Below are positions 1-7,223 of a DNA stretch of 9,389 nucleotides, piece by piece. The notes beneath the pieces were generated by a model, which was not told where the DNA came from, did no database searches, and was given only the letters and a program-made list of their open reading frames with translations. The stretch's first letter is position 1; the number at the start of each line of letters is the position of its first letter. Where the stretch lies: NCBI GenBank assembly GCA_031273445.1, contig JAISRV010000326.1, forward strand, positions 1 to 9,389, in the 5' to 3' direction. This DNA comes from Candidatus Adiutrix sp. Lineage in GTDB: Bacteria > Desulfobacterota > Desulfarculia > Adiutricales > Adiutricaceae. Both the position numbers and the translations under genes were made by a program.

Positions 1-42
1 TCAAGAGTCCATTCCCCGGCCGCCGTTTTCCAGGTCAGGAGA

Positions 43-2013
43 TCAGGAAGCCCGGCCGTCGCCTTTGTCGTCGGGTTGTTCGTCATGTTCAGCAGCCTCC
101 TCCGTCGAATCGCCGCCGGCGGAGGTTTCCCGGGACTTGGCCTTCGCTTCGGCTTCCGTCTTGTCTGTCGGCTCCGTTTTCTTTTCTGTTTCCGGCTGGT
201 TGTCTGTCGGGCGTTCAATGCCTTCTTCGCGCATGGCTTCCGCGCAGACGTCCATGACCTCTTCGGCGTCAATGGTTTCTTTTTCCAGGAGCCGTTCAGC
301 CAGGGCGCCCAGGGTGGCCTGATGCCTGGTTATGATTTCGGTGGCCTTGGCGTGGGCTTCGCGCACCAGATTCGTGACTTCCTGGTCGATGCGCTGCGCC
401 GTGGCCTCGGAATATTCGCTATGCTGGGCGATTTCCCGGCCCAGGAATATCTGCTCCTCTTTTTTGCCGAATTTCTGCGGGCCCAGGGCCTCGCTCATGC
501 CCCATTTGCAGACCATGTTGCGGGCCAGTTCCGAAGCTCTCTCAATGTCGTTGCCCGCCCCGGTCGTCATCTGGTTCAGGGCCACTTCTTCGGCCACCCG
601 CCCCCCCATGAGCATGACCAGGCGGGCTTTGAAGTAGTTGAGGCTGTAAGTGTAACGATCCCCCGACGGCAACGAGACCGTGACGCCCAGGGCAAAGCCG
701 CGGGGAATGACGCTGACCTTGTGGATGGGGTCAAGGCCCGGCAGCAACACGGCGATTATGGTGTGGCCGGCCTCATGCCAGGCGGTGGTGCGTTTTTCCT
801 CCGGGCTCATGATCAGGCTTTTGCGCTCAACGCCCATCATCATCTTGTCGCGGGCCTTGTCGAGATCGGCGGCCTCGACTTTGTCCTTGTCGGCCCTGGC
901 GGCCAGAAGGGCGGCTTCGTTAATGAGGTTTTCCAGATCGGCCCCGGAAAAACCCGGAGTGCCGCGAGCCACGACGGAAAGATCGACGTCCGGGGCCATG
1001 GGCACGCGGCGGCTGTGCACCTTCAATATCTGCTCCCGGCCCTTGACGTCCGGCGCCGGCACCACCACTTGGCGGTCGAAGCGGCCGGGCCTCAACAGGG
1101 CCGGATCGAGAACGTCGGGGCGGTTGGTGGCGGCGATGAGAATCAGGCCGTCGTTGGGTTCAAAGCCGTCCATCTCGACCAGCAGCTGATTCAGGGTCTG
1201 TTCGCGTTCGTCGTGGCCGCCGCCGAGCCCGGCGCCGCGATGGCGGCCGACGGCGTCGATTTCATCTATGAACATGATGCAGGGCGCGTTTTTTTTGCCC
1301 TGCAAGAACATGTCGCGCACTCTGGAGGCGCCTACGCCCACAAACATCTCCACAAAGTCCGAACCGCTGATGGAAAAAAACGGGACGCCGGCCTCGCCGG
1401 CAATGGCCCGGGCCAGAAGAGTCTTGCCCGTGCCCGGCGAACCCATCAGGAGCACGCCCTTGGGAATGCGGCCGCCAAGGCGCACGAACTTTTTATGGTC
1501 GCTCAGAAACTCCACTATTTCTGAAAGTTCGGCCTTGGCTTCGTCAATGCCGGCCACATCGGCGAAGGTGACTTTTTTCTGGTCTTCCGTCAGAAGGCGG
1601 GCCCGGCTTTTGGCGAAGGTCATGGCCTTGCCGCCGCCCTGCATCTGCCGCATGAAGAACATCCAGATGGCCACCAGAAACAGTATCTGCAAAAGCGCGC
1701 CGCCCATGCTCAGCCAGAAGGACGAAGTTTGGGGCGCCATGTTGATGGTCACGTTGTGTTCGCGCAGATACGGCAAAAGACCCGGATCAAAGCGATTGTA
1801 GTTGGCCGCCCACTTGCCGCCGTCGTTGAGTCGGGCTACAATTTCCTGATCGGTCAGGGAGACTTCGACCACCCTGTTTTCGGACACGGCCTTCCATATG
1901 TCGGAATATGTCTTGCGGTCGTTTTGTTCGGTCGGCCGGGTGAAGTTCAAGACGCCAAGGACGGTTATTATGATCATTGCCCAAACGAGCAAATTTCTTG
2001 AAAAGTTGTTCAA
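43..2013 (-). CDS. ftsH: ATP-dependent zinc metalloprotease FtsH
   Basis: This is a membrane-anchored AAA+ protease that unfolds and degrades misfolded membrane proteins and short-lived cytosolic regulators as a hexamer at the inner membrane. Its 656 aa match a full-length FtsH. Visible in order: TM helix about 8-24, extracytoplasmic domain about 26-97, TM helix about 99-121, and the AAA module. The AAA module has Walker A GSPGTGKT (191-198), pore motif FVG (224-226), Walker B IMFIDE (246-251) and a second region of homology ending RPGRFDR (308-314) with its arginine fingers. The peptidase zinc site is HEAGH (413-417), with Asp489 in TTGAGND as the expected third ligand. The last 55 or so residues are a charged Glu/Lys/Asp-rich tail, probably disordered. 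The start codon is TTG, supported by AAGAGG five bases upstream and by the usual MNNF-type N-terminus; the next Met would cut into TM1. Ser replaces the usual Pro in Walker A. It is divergent from recO. Confidence 0.97.
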   Translation of the reverse strand: MNNFSRNLLVWAMIIITVLGVLNFTRPTEQNDRKTYSDIWKAVSENRVVEVSLTDQEIVARLNDGGKWAANYNRFDPGLLPYLREHNVTINMAPQTSSFWLSMGGALLQILFLVAIWMFFMRQMQGGGKAMTFAKSRARLLTEDQKKVTFADVAGIDEAKAELSEIVEFLSDHKKFVRLGGRIPKGVLLMGSPGTGKTLLARAIAGEAGVPFFSISGSDFVEMFVGVGASRVRDMFLQGKKNAPCIMFIDEIDAVGRHRGAGLGGGHDEREQTLNQLLVEMDGFEPNDGLILIAATNRPDVLDPALLRPGRFDRQVVVPAPDVKGREQILKVHSRRVPMAPDVDLSVVARGTPGFSGADLENLINEAALLAARADKDKVEAADLDKARDKMMMGVERKSLIMSPEEKRTTAWHEAGHTIIAVLLPGLDPIHKVSVIPRGFALGVTVSLPSGDRYTYSLNYFKARLVMLMGGRVAEEVALNQMTTGAGNDIERASELARNMVCKWGMSEALGPQKFGKKEEQIFLGREIAQHSEYSEATAQRIDQEVTNLVREAHAKATEIITRHQATLGALAERLLEKETIDAEEVMDVCAEAMREEGIERPTDNQPETEKKTEPTDKTEAEAKAKSRETSAGGDSTEEAAEHDEQPDDKGDGRAS

Positions 2014-2018
2014 TTCAA

Positions 2019-2024
2019 CCTCTT
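2019..2024 (-). promoter_or_regulatory. Ribosome binding site deciding the TTG start of ftsH
   Basis: The minus strand reads AAGAGG, then TTGAA, then the TTG start. A spacing of five bases to TTG, with no ATG nearby that keeps the first membrane helix, makes TTG the best start. Confidence 0.6.
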
Positions 2025-2048
2025 ATGGGAGAAGGCCCTATATTTATA

Positions 2049-2063
2049 ATTTGTACGACAAAT
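2049..2063. promoter_or_regulatory. Operator-like inverted repeat in the ftsH promoter
   Basis: ATTTGT-ACG-ACAAAT is a perfect 6+3+6 dyad that covers the proposed -10 element of ftsH. Position and symmetry suit a dimeric regulator, but I do not recognise the motif. Chance dyads are common in AT-rich promoter DNA. Confidence 0.25.
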
Positions 2064-2078
2064 ATGGTTTTTTTTCAA
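2050..2078 (-). promoter_or_regulatory. Candidate sigma70-type promoter of ftsH
   Basis: On the minus strand TTGAAA (2078-2073, five of six consensus bases) is followed after 17 bp by TACAAA (2055-2050, four of six). A TATAAA (2048-2043) lies just downstream but has no well-spaced -35. The surrounding AT-rich block contrasts with the GC-rich flanks. Assignment is by eye only. Confidence 0.4.
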
Positions 2079-2109
2079 CCTAAAAGTTCCTGAGGGCTAT
2101 CCGACAGCA

Positions 2110-2137
2110 TTGACGGCCGGTTTGACGGAGCTATAAT
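2110..2137 (+). promoter_or_regulatory. Sigma70-type promoter of recO
   Basis: TTGACG (2110-2115) and a perfect TATAAT (2132-2137) are separated by 16 bp. The expected transcription start is near 2144, giving a leader of about 73 nt before recO. This is the closest match to consensus in the window. Confidence 0.65.
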
Positions 2138-2216
2138 AAAATTCGCGGGCCTCGCCGGCCGCGGCCGGGCCGCAGAAAAGCCGCGCGGCGATGACTCGTC
2201 GGGGGGATTAAGGGCG

Positions 2217-2999
2217 ATGAGCTATTTCGACATCGACAAATCGGGCCGCCGCCGTCTGGGGGCGGTGGTTTTGGGCCGCGCCGATTATGGCGAGGCCGAC
2301 CTCATCGTGACTTTTCTTACCCGCGAACTGGGCCTGGTGACCGCCCTGGCCCGCTACGGGCGGCGCAGCATCCGCCGTTTCGGCGGCGGCTTGTTGTCGC
2401 CAGGGACGGCCGCCTGGTATGACTTCACCTTCAAAACGCACACCGACCTCGCCTTTGTAGAAGAGGCGGAGGCCAACCCGCGCGTGGCCCATATCGGGGC
2501 CGACCCGGTTCGGCAGGGGCTGGCCTCTTTCGCCCTGGAACTGGTGCGCGGCTTTGAAACCCCAGGCAACCCGGCCGGGGAAACCTTCGCTCTTCTGGTT
2601 CGTCACCTGGGGCGGCTGGCCCGTTGCCAGGGCGAGACGGCGGCGCGGCGCCTGGCCCTGGATTTTTCCCTGAATTATATGGAATTGGCCGGCTTCGGCC
2701 CGCGCCTGGACGCTTGCCTTACCTGCGGCGCGCCCGTCGGCGATGAGCCGGGCTGGCGGTGGGACCCGCTGGCCGGCGGCCTTTTATGCCCCAACTGCCC
2801 CGATGCCGGGGACAAGCGGGTTCGCCGCATGAGGCCGCGGCTCCTGAGGCGTCTGTGCCTGGGGACCTGCCCAGCCTCGGAACTGACCGAAGACGACCTG
2901 ACGGAGGCGGAGCTGTTTTTTGAACGGCTGGCCGAGGAGCATCTGGGCCGCAAACTGAAAGCCATGAAGGCTGTCCGCCGGCTGTTGGCCGGCCCGTAA
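2217..2999 (+). CDS. recO: DNA repair protein RecO
   Basis: RecO is the mediator of the RecFOR pathway: it binds single-stranded DNA and SSB, anneals strands and helps load RecA at gaps. The 260 aa fit the family. The N-terminal OB-fold segment spans about 13-85, with the typical pattern of VVLGRADYGEAD, LTRELGLVTALARYGRR and a conserved GLLSPG turn. A helical region follows. A four-cysteine zinc motif, C167-x2-C170 and C191-x2-C194, is intact (this motif is absent in E. coli RecO but common elsewhere). The C-terminus ends in a basic helix containing LGRKLKAMKAVRRLL. The start is ATG; GGGGGGA lies about nine bases upstream and AAGGG only two, so the ribosome site is not ideal. It is a single gene with its own promoter, divergent from ftsH and convergent with alaS. 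Confidence 0.93.
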   Translation: MSYFDIDKSGRRRLGAVVLGRADYGEADLIVTFLTRELGLVTALARYGRRSIRRFGGGLLSPGTAAWYDFTFKTHTDLAFVEEAEANPRVAHIGADPVRQGLASFALELVRGFETPGNPAGETFALLVRHLGRLARCQGETAARRLALDFSLNYMELAGFGPRLDACLTCGAPVGDEPGWRWDPLAGGLLCPNCPDAGDKRVRRMRPRLLRRLCLGTCPASELTEDDLTEAELFFERLAEEHLGRKLKAMKAVRRLLAGP

Positions 3000-3033
3000 G
3001 CGCCGGGCCGGGCCCCGCGCCAATACGTAAAAT

Positions 3034-3053
3034 GCCCCTGGCCGGGGCGCTTT
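3034..3053. terminator. Weak bidirectional terminator candidate between recO and alaS
   Basis: GCCCC-TGGCC-GGGGC forms a 5-bp stem with a 5-nt loop. On the plus strand it is followed by GCTTTCCGTTT, 34 nt after the recO stop. On the minus strand it is followed by ATTTTA, downstream of alaS. The stem is short and the T tracts are poor, so efficiency is doubtful. Confidence 0.3.
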
Positions 3054-3070
3054 CCGTTTCAGGTTTGAAG

Positions 3071-3088
3071 CGCCGCCTTTCGGCGGCG
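3071..3088. other. GC-rich hairpin between convergent genes
   Basis: CGCCGCC and GGCGGCG pair perfectly over 7 bp. On the minus strand (alaS 3' end) the loop is GAAA, a stable GNRA tetraloop. No T tract follows on either strand, so it may act as a 3'-end stabiliser rather than an intrinsic terminator. Confidence 0.3.
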
Positions 3089-3120
3089 GCGACCCGCTTG
3101 ATCGCGGGCCCCCCGCACTC

Positions 3121-3139
3121 TGTAACTTTAAGAGTTACA
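3121..3139. other. Perfect 7-bp inverted repeat just downstream of alaS
   Basis: TGTAACT-TTAAG-AGTTACA is a perfect dyad 24 nt past the alaS stop codon. It is AT-rich in a GC-rich setting. No run of T follows on the alaS strand, so it is either a processing hairpin or a protein-binding dyad. Function unknown. Confidence 0.3.
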
Positions 3140-3162
3140 AACACTTTATGAGCAATTGCCGT

Positions 3163-5829
3163 TCAATTGACCTGCAGCTTGAAAACAGCCAGGGCCGCCG
3201 GAATACGAGCCGCGTCCGGGCCGCCGGCCTGGGCCATATCAGGCCGCCCGCCGCCCTTGCCGCCGACTTCGGCCGCCATTTTGGCCGCCAGTTCCCCGGC
3301 GTTGAAGCGGCCGGTCAACTCCTGGCCAACCATGACCAGGATTAGGGCTTTGCCTTCGGCCGACGGCGCGGCCAGGCCGATGACCGCGTTTTTGCCCAGA
3401 CGGTCTTTAAGCTGATCGCCCACAGCCCGCAAAGCTTTGGGGTCGGCGGCCGCGACTTCCGCCGCCAGCAGCTTGAAGCCGTCTTTTAAGGCCGCGTTTT
3501 TGACCAGGTCGTCCACCGAGGCGTCCGCCGCGCCGCCCCTGTCGCCTTTTTCCAATTCTTTCAGGCGCGTCTGGAGTTTTGATATTCTTTCGGCCGCCTC
3601 TTCCGGCCTGGCTTTTAACGAGGCGGCGATTTCAGCCAGCAGGCGCTTTTGTTCCTGCATATACGCAACCGCGCCTTCGCCGGTCAGACATTCAAAGCGT
3701 CTGACCCCGGCGGCTACCGAGCTTTCGCCTATGATCAAAAATGAGCCGATGCGTCCGGTGGCCTGGACGTGGGTGCCGCCGCACAGCTCTTTGGAATAGT
3801 CCCCCATGGACACCACACGCACTTTTTCGCCGTAACGCTCCTCGAACAGCGCCACCGCGCCGGAGCGGCCGGCTTCCTCAAAGCTCATCACCTGCGTCGT
3901 GACCGGATAGTTGCGGCGGATGGCCTCGTTGACCAGGCGCTCGATCCGATCAATATCCTCCCGGCTGACGGCCGCGGGGTTGGTGAAGTCGAAGCGCAGG
4001 CGGTCGGAGGCGACCAAGGAGCCCGCCTGCCGCACATGGTCGCCCAGCACGGCGCGCAGGGCCTTATGCAGAAGATGGGTGGCGCTGTGGTTGGCGGCGG
4101 TCGCCTGACGCTGTTTGACGTCGACCTTCAGGTCGGCCGCCTCGCCGGCCCGCGCCTCGCCTTCGACAACCCGGCCCATATGCAGAAAAACGTTTGTTCC
4201 GGGCGCCTTTTGGACATCGGCCACATCAACCAGGCCGGCCGGGAAAGAAATTTCGCCCGCGTCGCCCGCCTGGCCGCCGGAGAAGGCATAGAAAGGCGTC
4301 TCTTCGAAGACGACGATGACTTCGTCGCCTTTTTGCGCCGCCTCGACCCTGGCCCCGTCCTTGATCAGGAGCACGGCCTCTCGGCCGCCGGATTCCAGCG
4401 CGTCATAGCCGGTGAAGGCGGTGCTGAAGCCCCCGGCCGTCAATTCATTGACCAGCAGGGAGACGCGGTCGGCGGCGCGGTCGCCCCCCTTCCATGAGGC
4501 GCGGCTCTTGGTCTTCTGTTCGCCCATGGCCTCGTCGAAACGATCCACGTCCACTTCAAGGCCGTGTTCACGGGCCACATCGGCCACCAGATCTAGGGGG
4601 AAACCGTAGGTGTCGTAGAGTTTGAAGGCCAGCCGCCCGTCGATGACGCGGCCCTTCTTCTTTTCCAGGTCGGAAATGGCCTCATTCAACATGCCCATGC
4701 CCGCGCCCAGGGTCTCGCCGAAGCGTTCTTCCTCGGCGTTGATGATCTGCCGGATGTAGGGGCCGTTGTCGGCCAGCTCAGGGTAGAGATCTTTGAAGCC
4801 GGCGATGACCACGTCGGCCAGTTCGCTCAAAAAGGGCTTCATCAGGCCCAGCTTCCGTCCGTGGCGCACGGCCCGGCGCAGAATGCGGCGCAGAACGTAG
4901 CCCCGGCCCAGGTTTTCAGGCCGCACTCCGTCGCCGATGAGAAAGGTCACGGCTCTGGCGTGATCGGCCAGAACCCTGGTCGAGACATTGACGGCAAAAC
5001 CTTCGTCGCCGGGTTTCAGCTCTTTTTTGTAAATATAAGGCAAGCCCGTCAGGGCGGCCACTTTTTCAATCAGCGGCGCAAAGAGATCTGTTTCAAAGTT
5101 GGAATAGACGCCCTGACAGACCGCGGCCAGTCTTTCCAGGCCCATGCCGGTGTCTATGGAGGGCTTGGGCAGCGGCTTCATGTCGCCGCCGGCGCTGCGT
5201 TCAAACTGCATGAACACCAGGTTCCATATTTCCAGGTAGCGGTCGCAGTCGCAGCCGGGCGCGCAGTCGGGCCGCCCGCAGCCGATATGGGGGCCCTGGT
5301 CGATGAGTATTTCGCTGCAGGGACCGCAGGGGCCGGTGTCGCCCATGGCCCAGAAGTTGTCTTTCTCGCCCAGCCGATAGATGCGGTTTTTCGGCAGGCC
5401 CGCGACTTTGCCCCACAGGTCGAAGGCTTCGTCGTCATCCTGAAAGACGGTGGCGTAGAGGCGGTCGGCCGGCAAGAGGTAGCTCTTGGTCAAAAGTTCC
5501 CAGGCGAAGGCGATGGCCTGCTCTTTGAAATAGTCGCCAAAGGAAAAGTTGCCGAGCATTTCAAAAAAAGTATGGTGGCGGGCCGTGTAGCCGACATTTT
5601 CAAGGTCGTTGTGCTTGCCGCCGGCTCGAACGCATTTCTGGGCCGTGGTGGCGCGGTTATAATCGCGTTTTTCCTCGCCGGTGAAGATGCGTTTGAACTG
5701 CACCATGCCCGCGTTGGTGAAAAGAAGCGTGGGGTCGTCCTGGGGGGCCAGGGAGCTGGAGGCCACTTTACGGTGCCCCTGGCCGCTGAAAAAATCAAGA
5801 AATTTGTTTCTGACGTCGCTGGCTTTCAT
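3163..5829 (-). CDS. alaS: Alanine--tRNA ligase (AlaRS)
   Basis: AlaRS charges tRNA-Ala with alanine in the cytosol and hydrolyses Ser- or Gly-tRNA-Ala in its editing domain. The 888 aa are full length. The class II catalytic core occupies about 1-240, with TLLFTNAGMVQFKR, RHHTFFEMLGN (84-94) and the motif 3 part GMGLERL (228-234). A cysteine cluster (C184, C189, C193, C195, before DRYLEIWN) is of a kind seen in many bacterial AlaRS. The tRNA-binding helical region contains RGYVLRRILRRAVRH. The editing zinc ligands H581, H585, C683 and H687 (CGGTH) are intact. A coiled-coil linker spans about 722-762, and the C-Ala domain carries GGKGGGRPDMAQAGG. The start is ATG, preceded by GAGGG at 4 nt. 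It lies 53 bp after recA on the same strand and is probably read from the recA transcript, as no good separate promoter is seen. Confidence 0.98.
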   Translation of the reverse strand: MKASDVRNKFLDFFSGQGHRKVASSSLAPQDDPTLLFTNAGMVQFKRIFTGEEKRDYNRATTAQKCVRAGGKHNDLENVGYTARHHTFFEMLGNFSFGDYFKEQAIAFAWELLTKSYLLPADRLYATVFQDDDEAFDLWGKVAGLPKNRIYRLGEKDNFWAMGDTGPCGPCSEILIDQGPHIGCGRPDCAPGCDCDRYLEIWNLVFMQFERSAGGDMKPLPKPSIDTGMGLERLAAVCQGVYSNFETDLFAPLIEKVAALTGLPYIYKKELKPGDEGFAVNVSTRVLADHARAVTFLIGDGVRPENLGRGYVLRRILRRAVRHGRKLGLMKPFLSELADVVIAGFKDLYPELADNGPYIRQIINAEEERFGETLGAGMGMLNEAISDLEKKKGRVIDGRLAFKLYDTYGFPLDLVADVAREHGLEVDVDRFDEAMGEQKTKSRASWKGGDRAADRVSLLVNELTAGGFSTAFTGYDALESGGREAVLLIKDGARVEAAQKGDEVIVVFEETPFYAFSGGQAGDAGEISFPAGLVDVADVQKAPGTNVFLHMGRVVEGEARAGEAADLKVDVKQRQATAANHSATHLLHKALRAVLGDHVRQAGSLVASDRLRFDFTNPAAVSREDIDRIERLVNEAIRRNYPVTTQVMSFEEAGRSGAVALFEERYGEKVRVVSMGDYSKELCGGTHVQATGRIGSFLIIGESSVAAGVRRFECLTGEGAVAYMQEQKRLLAEIAASLKARPEEAAERISKLQTRLKELEKGDRGGAADASVDDLVKNAALKDGFKLLAAEVAAADPKALRAVGDQLKDRLGKNAVIGLAAPSAEGKALILVMVGQELTGRFNAGELAAKMAAEVGGKGGGRPDMAQAGGPDAARIPAALAVFKLQVN

Positions 5830-5882
5830 AGCTCCCTCGTTTTTGACGCGGATCCGGCGAAAAAACCTGACCCGGCGCGTGT

Positions 5883-7028
5883 CTATTGGTCGGCTCCGAC
5901 TTCTTCCTCCGCCTCTTTGACTGGTGATTCGGCGTCGTGTCGCTCAATGACCTCGGCCATTTTTTCCGTCAAAAGCCCGTAAGCCCCGCGCAGCCGCGCT
6001 TCGATCTCCGCGGCCACATCTTTGTTTTCTTGGAGAAAACGGCGGGTGTTTTCCTTGCCCTGCCCGAGCCTTTCGCCGTTATAAGAGTACCACGCGCCGC
6101 TTTTGTCGACAATGTCCATGGCCACGCCCAGTTCTATCAACTCGCCTTCCTTGGAGATGCCGCGGCCGAAGATGACTTCTATTTCCACTTCCTTGAAAGG
6201 CGGGGCCAGTTTGTTTTTCACGACCTTGGCCCGCACCAGGTTGCCTACCCGGTTTTCGCCGTCGTTGATTTTGCCTTTGTAGCGCAGTTCAATGCGCTGG
6301 GTGGCGTAAAATTTGAGCGCGTTGCCGCCGGTGGTGACTTCGCCCGTGCCGCCGTAGCCGGTCATGCCTATTTTCTGGCGAACCTGATTGATGAAGACGA
6401 CAGTGGCCATGGAACGGTGAATGGCCCCGGTGAGTTTTCTCAATGCCTGGCTCATCAGCCGGGCCTGAAGGCCCACATGGGCGTCGCCCATTTCGCCTTC
6501 TATTTCAGCGGCCGGCACCAGGGCGGCCACCGAGTCGATGACGACGAGGTCGACCGCGCCGCTGCGCACCAGGATTTCGGCGATGTCCAGGGCCTGCTCG
6601 CCGTTGTCGGGCTGGCTGATCAATAGTTCGTCGGTGTTGACGCCCAGGCGGCGGGCGTAGGTTACGTCCATGGCGTGTTCGGCGTCGATATAGGCGGCCA
6701 GCCCCGGCTGCCTCTGCCCGTTGACCTGTTTCTGAATTTCCGCGACCACATGCAGGGCCAGGGTGGTTTTGCCGGAACTTTCCGGGCCGTATATTTCGAC
6801 TATGCGCCCGCGCGGCACGCCCCCGACGCCCAAGGCGGCGTCCAGGGCCAGAGAGCCGGTGGAAATGACCGCCACGGCCTCTTGTTCCTGCTCGCCCAGT
6901 TTCATGATTGAGCCCTTGCCGAAGTCTTTTTCGATCTGAGCCAGGGCGGTGGACAGGGCTTTTTCGCGGGCATCCTGCGGACTTAGGCTTTTATCCTTTT
7001 TTTTTTGTTCCTTGTCGGCCTTGCTCAT
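5883..7028 (-). CDS. recA: Recombinase RecA
   Basis: RecA forms ATP-dependent filaments on single-stranded DNA, carries out strand exchange and triggers LexA self-cleavage. The protein is 381 aa. Residues 1-20 form a Lys-rich extension, followed by the usual [11 protein letters not shown], Walker A GPESSGKT (81-88), AYIDAEHAM (112-120) with Glu117 as the likely catalytic acid, Walker B LVVID (161-165), loop L1 near [10 protein letters not shown], and loop L2 with TTGGN. Basic and acidic C-terminal segments follow. L2 differs from the common form: [10 protein letters not shown] sits between KIG and TTGGN, two residues longer than in E. coli, with the usual PET replaced. The conserved LDIRR after L2 reads IELRY. 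An A10 run covers codons 8-11. The start is ATG with AAGG about ten bases upstream. It is intact and, despite these changes, surely RecA. Confidence 0.97.
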   Translation of the reverse strand: MSKADKEQKKKDKSLSPQDAREKALSTALAQIEKDFGKGSIMKLGEQEQEAVAVISTGSLALDAALGVGGVPRGRIVEIYGPESSGKTTLALHVVAEIQKQVNGQRQPGLAAYIDAEHAMDVTYARRLGVNTDELLISQPDNGEQALDIAEILVRSGAVDLVVIDSVAALVPAAEIEGEMGDAHVGLQARLMSQALRKLTGAIHRSMATVVFINQVRQKIGMTGYGGTGEVTTGGNALKFYATQRIELRYKGKINDGENRVGNLVRAKVVKNKLAPPFKEVEIEVIFGRGISKEGELIELGVAMDIVDKSGAWYSYNGERLGQGKENTRRFLQENKDVAAEIEARLRGAYGLLTEKMAEVIERHDAESPVKEAEEEVGADQ

Positions 7029-7108
7029 GACTGTTTCGCCTTGCCTTTTTGTGAATTATTATGGGCGGCGGCCCTGAATTTGAAATTTGCGATTCGCGGT
7101 TCTAAACA

Positions 7109-7137
7109 GATATATCATCGCCTCCCTGTCTTGGCAA
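7109..7137 (-). promoter_or_regulatory. Candidate recA promoter
   Basis: On the minus strand TTGCCA (7137-7132, five of six) and TATATC (7114-7109, four of six) are 17 bp apart. An A/T-rich TAATTAAAAAC lies directly upstream of the -35, like an UP element. The predicted leader is about 73 nt. I see no LexA box of a type I know (E. coli, Bacillus, Geobacter or Myxococcus) in 7029-7223. A short dyad, GTT-N3-AAC at 7099-7107, sits near the expected start of transcription. Confidence 0.45.
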
Positions 7138-7223
7138 GTTTTTAATTAGCCGTCGGCGATTTAAAAATAGCAGATCGGCCTCGACAAGCTTACAGGTTAA
7201 AATACAAAAATCGCGGCCGGGGT

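Noticed and set aside
1..42. Start of a further gene downstream of ftsH
   Set aside because: The only ATG (minus strand, 12-10) meets TGA at once. A TTG at 4-2 could begin a gene, but too little sequence remains to support it.
76..1524. 482-codon open frame on the plus strand, antisense to ftsH
   Set aside because: It lies entirely opposite a complete FtsH with all motifs. Its translation is Gly/His/Ala-rich without domains, as expected for an antisense shadow of a GC-rich gene.
2062..2080. Heat-shock sigma32-type promoter for ftsH
   Set aside because: TTGAAA and CCATAT are present on the minus strand, but only 5 bp apart; about 13-15 bp would be needed.
3148..3345. Small plus-strand frame starting in the recO-alaS gap
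   Set aside because: Nearly all of it is antisense to the alaS 3' end, it has no ribosome site and no recognisable content.
4861..5982. 373-codon open frame on the plus strand, antisense to alaS and the end of recA
   Set aside because: It is opposite two highly conserved genes, spans their gap, and shows low-complexity Gly/Ala/Val with no recognisable family.
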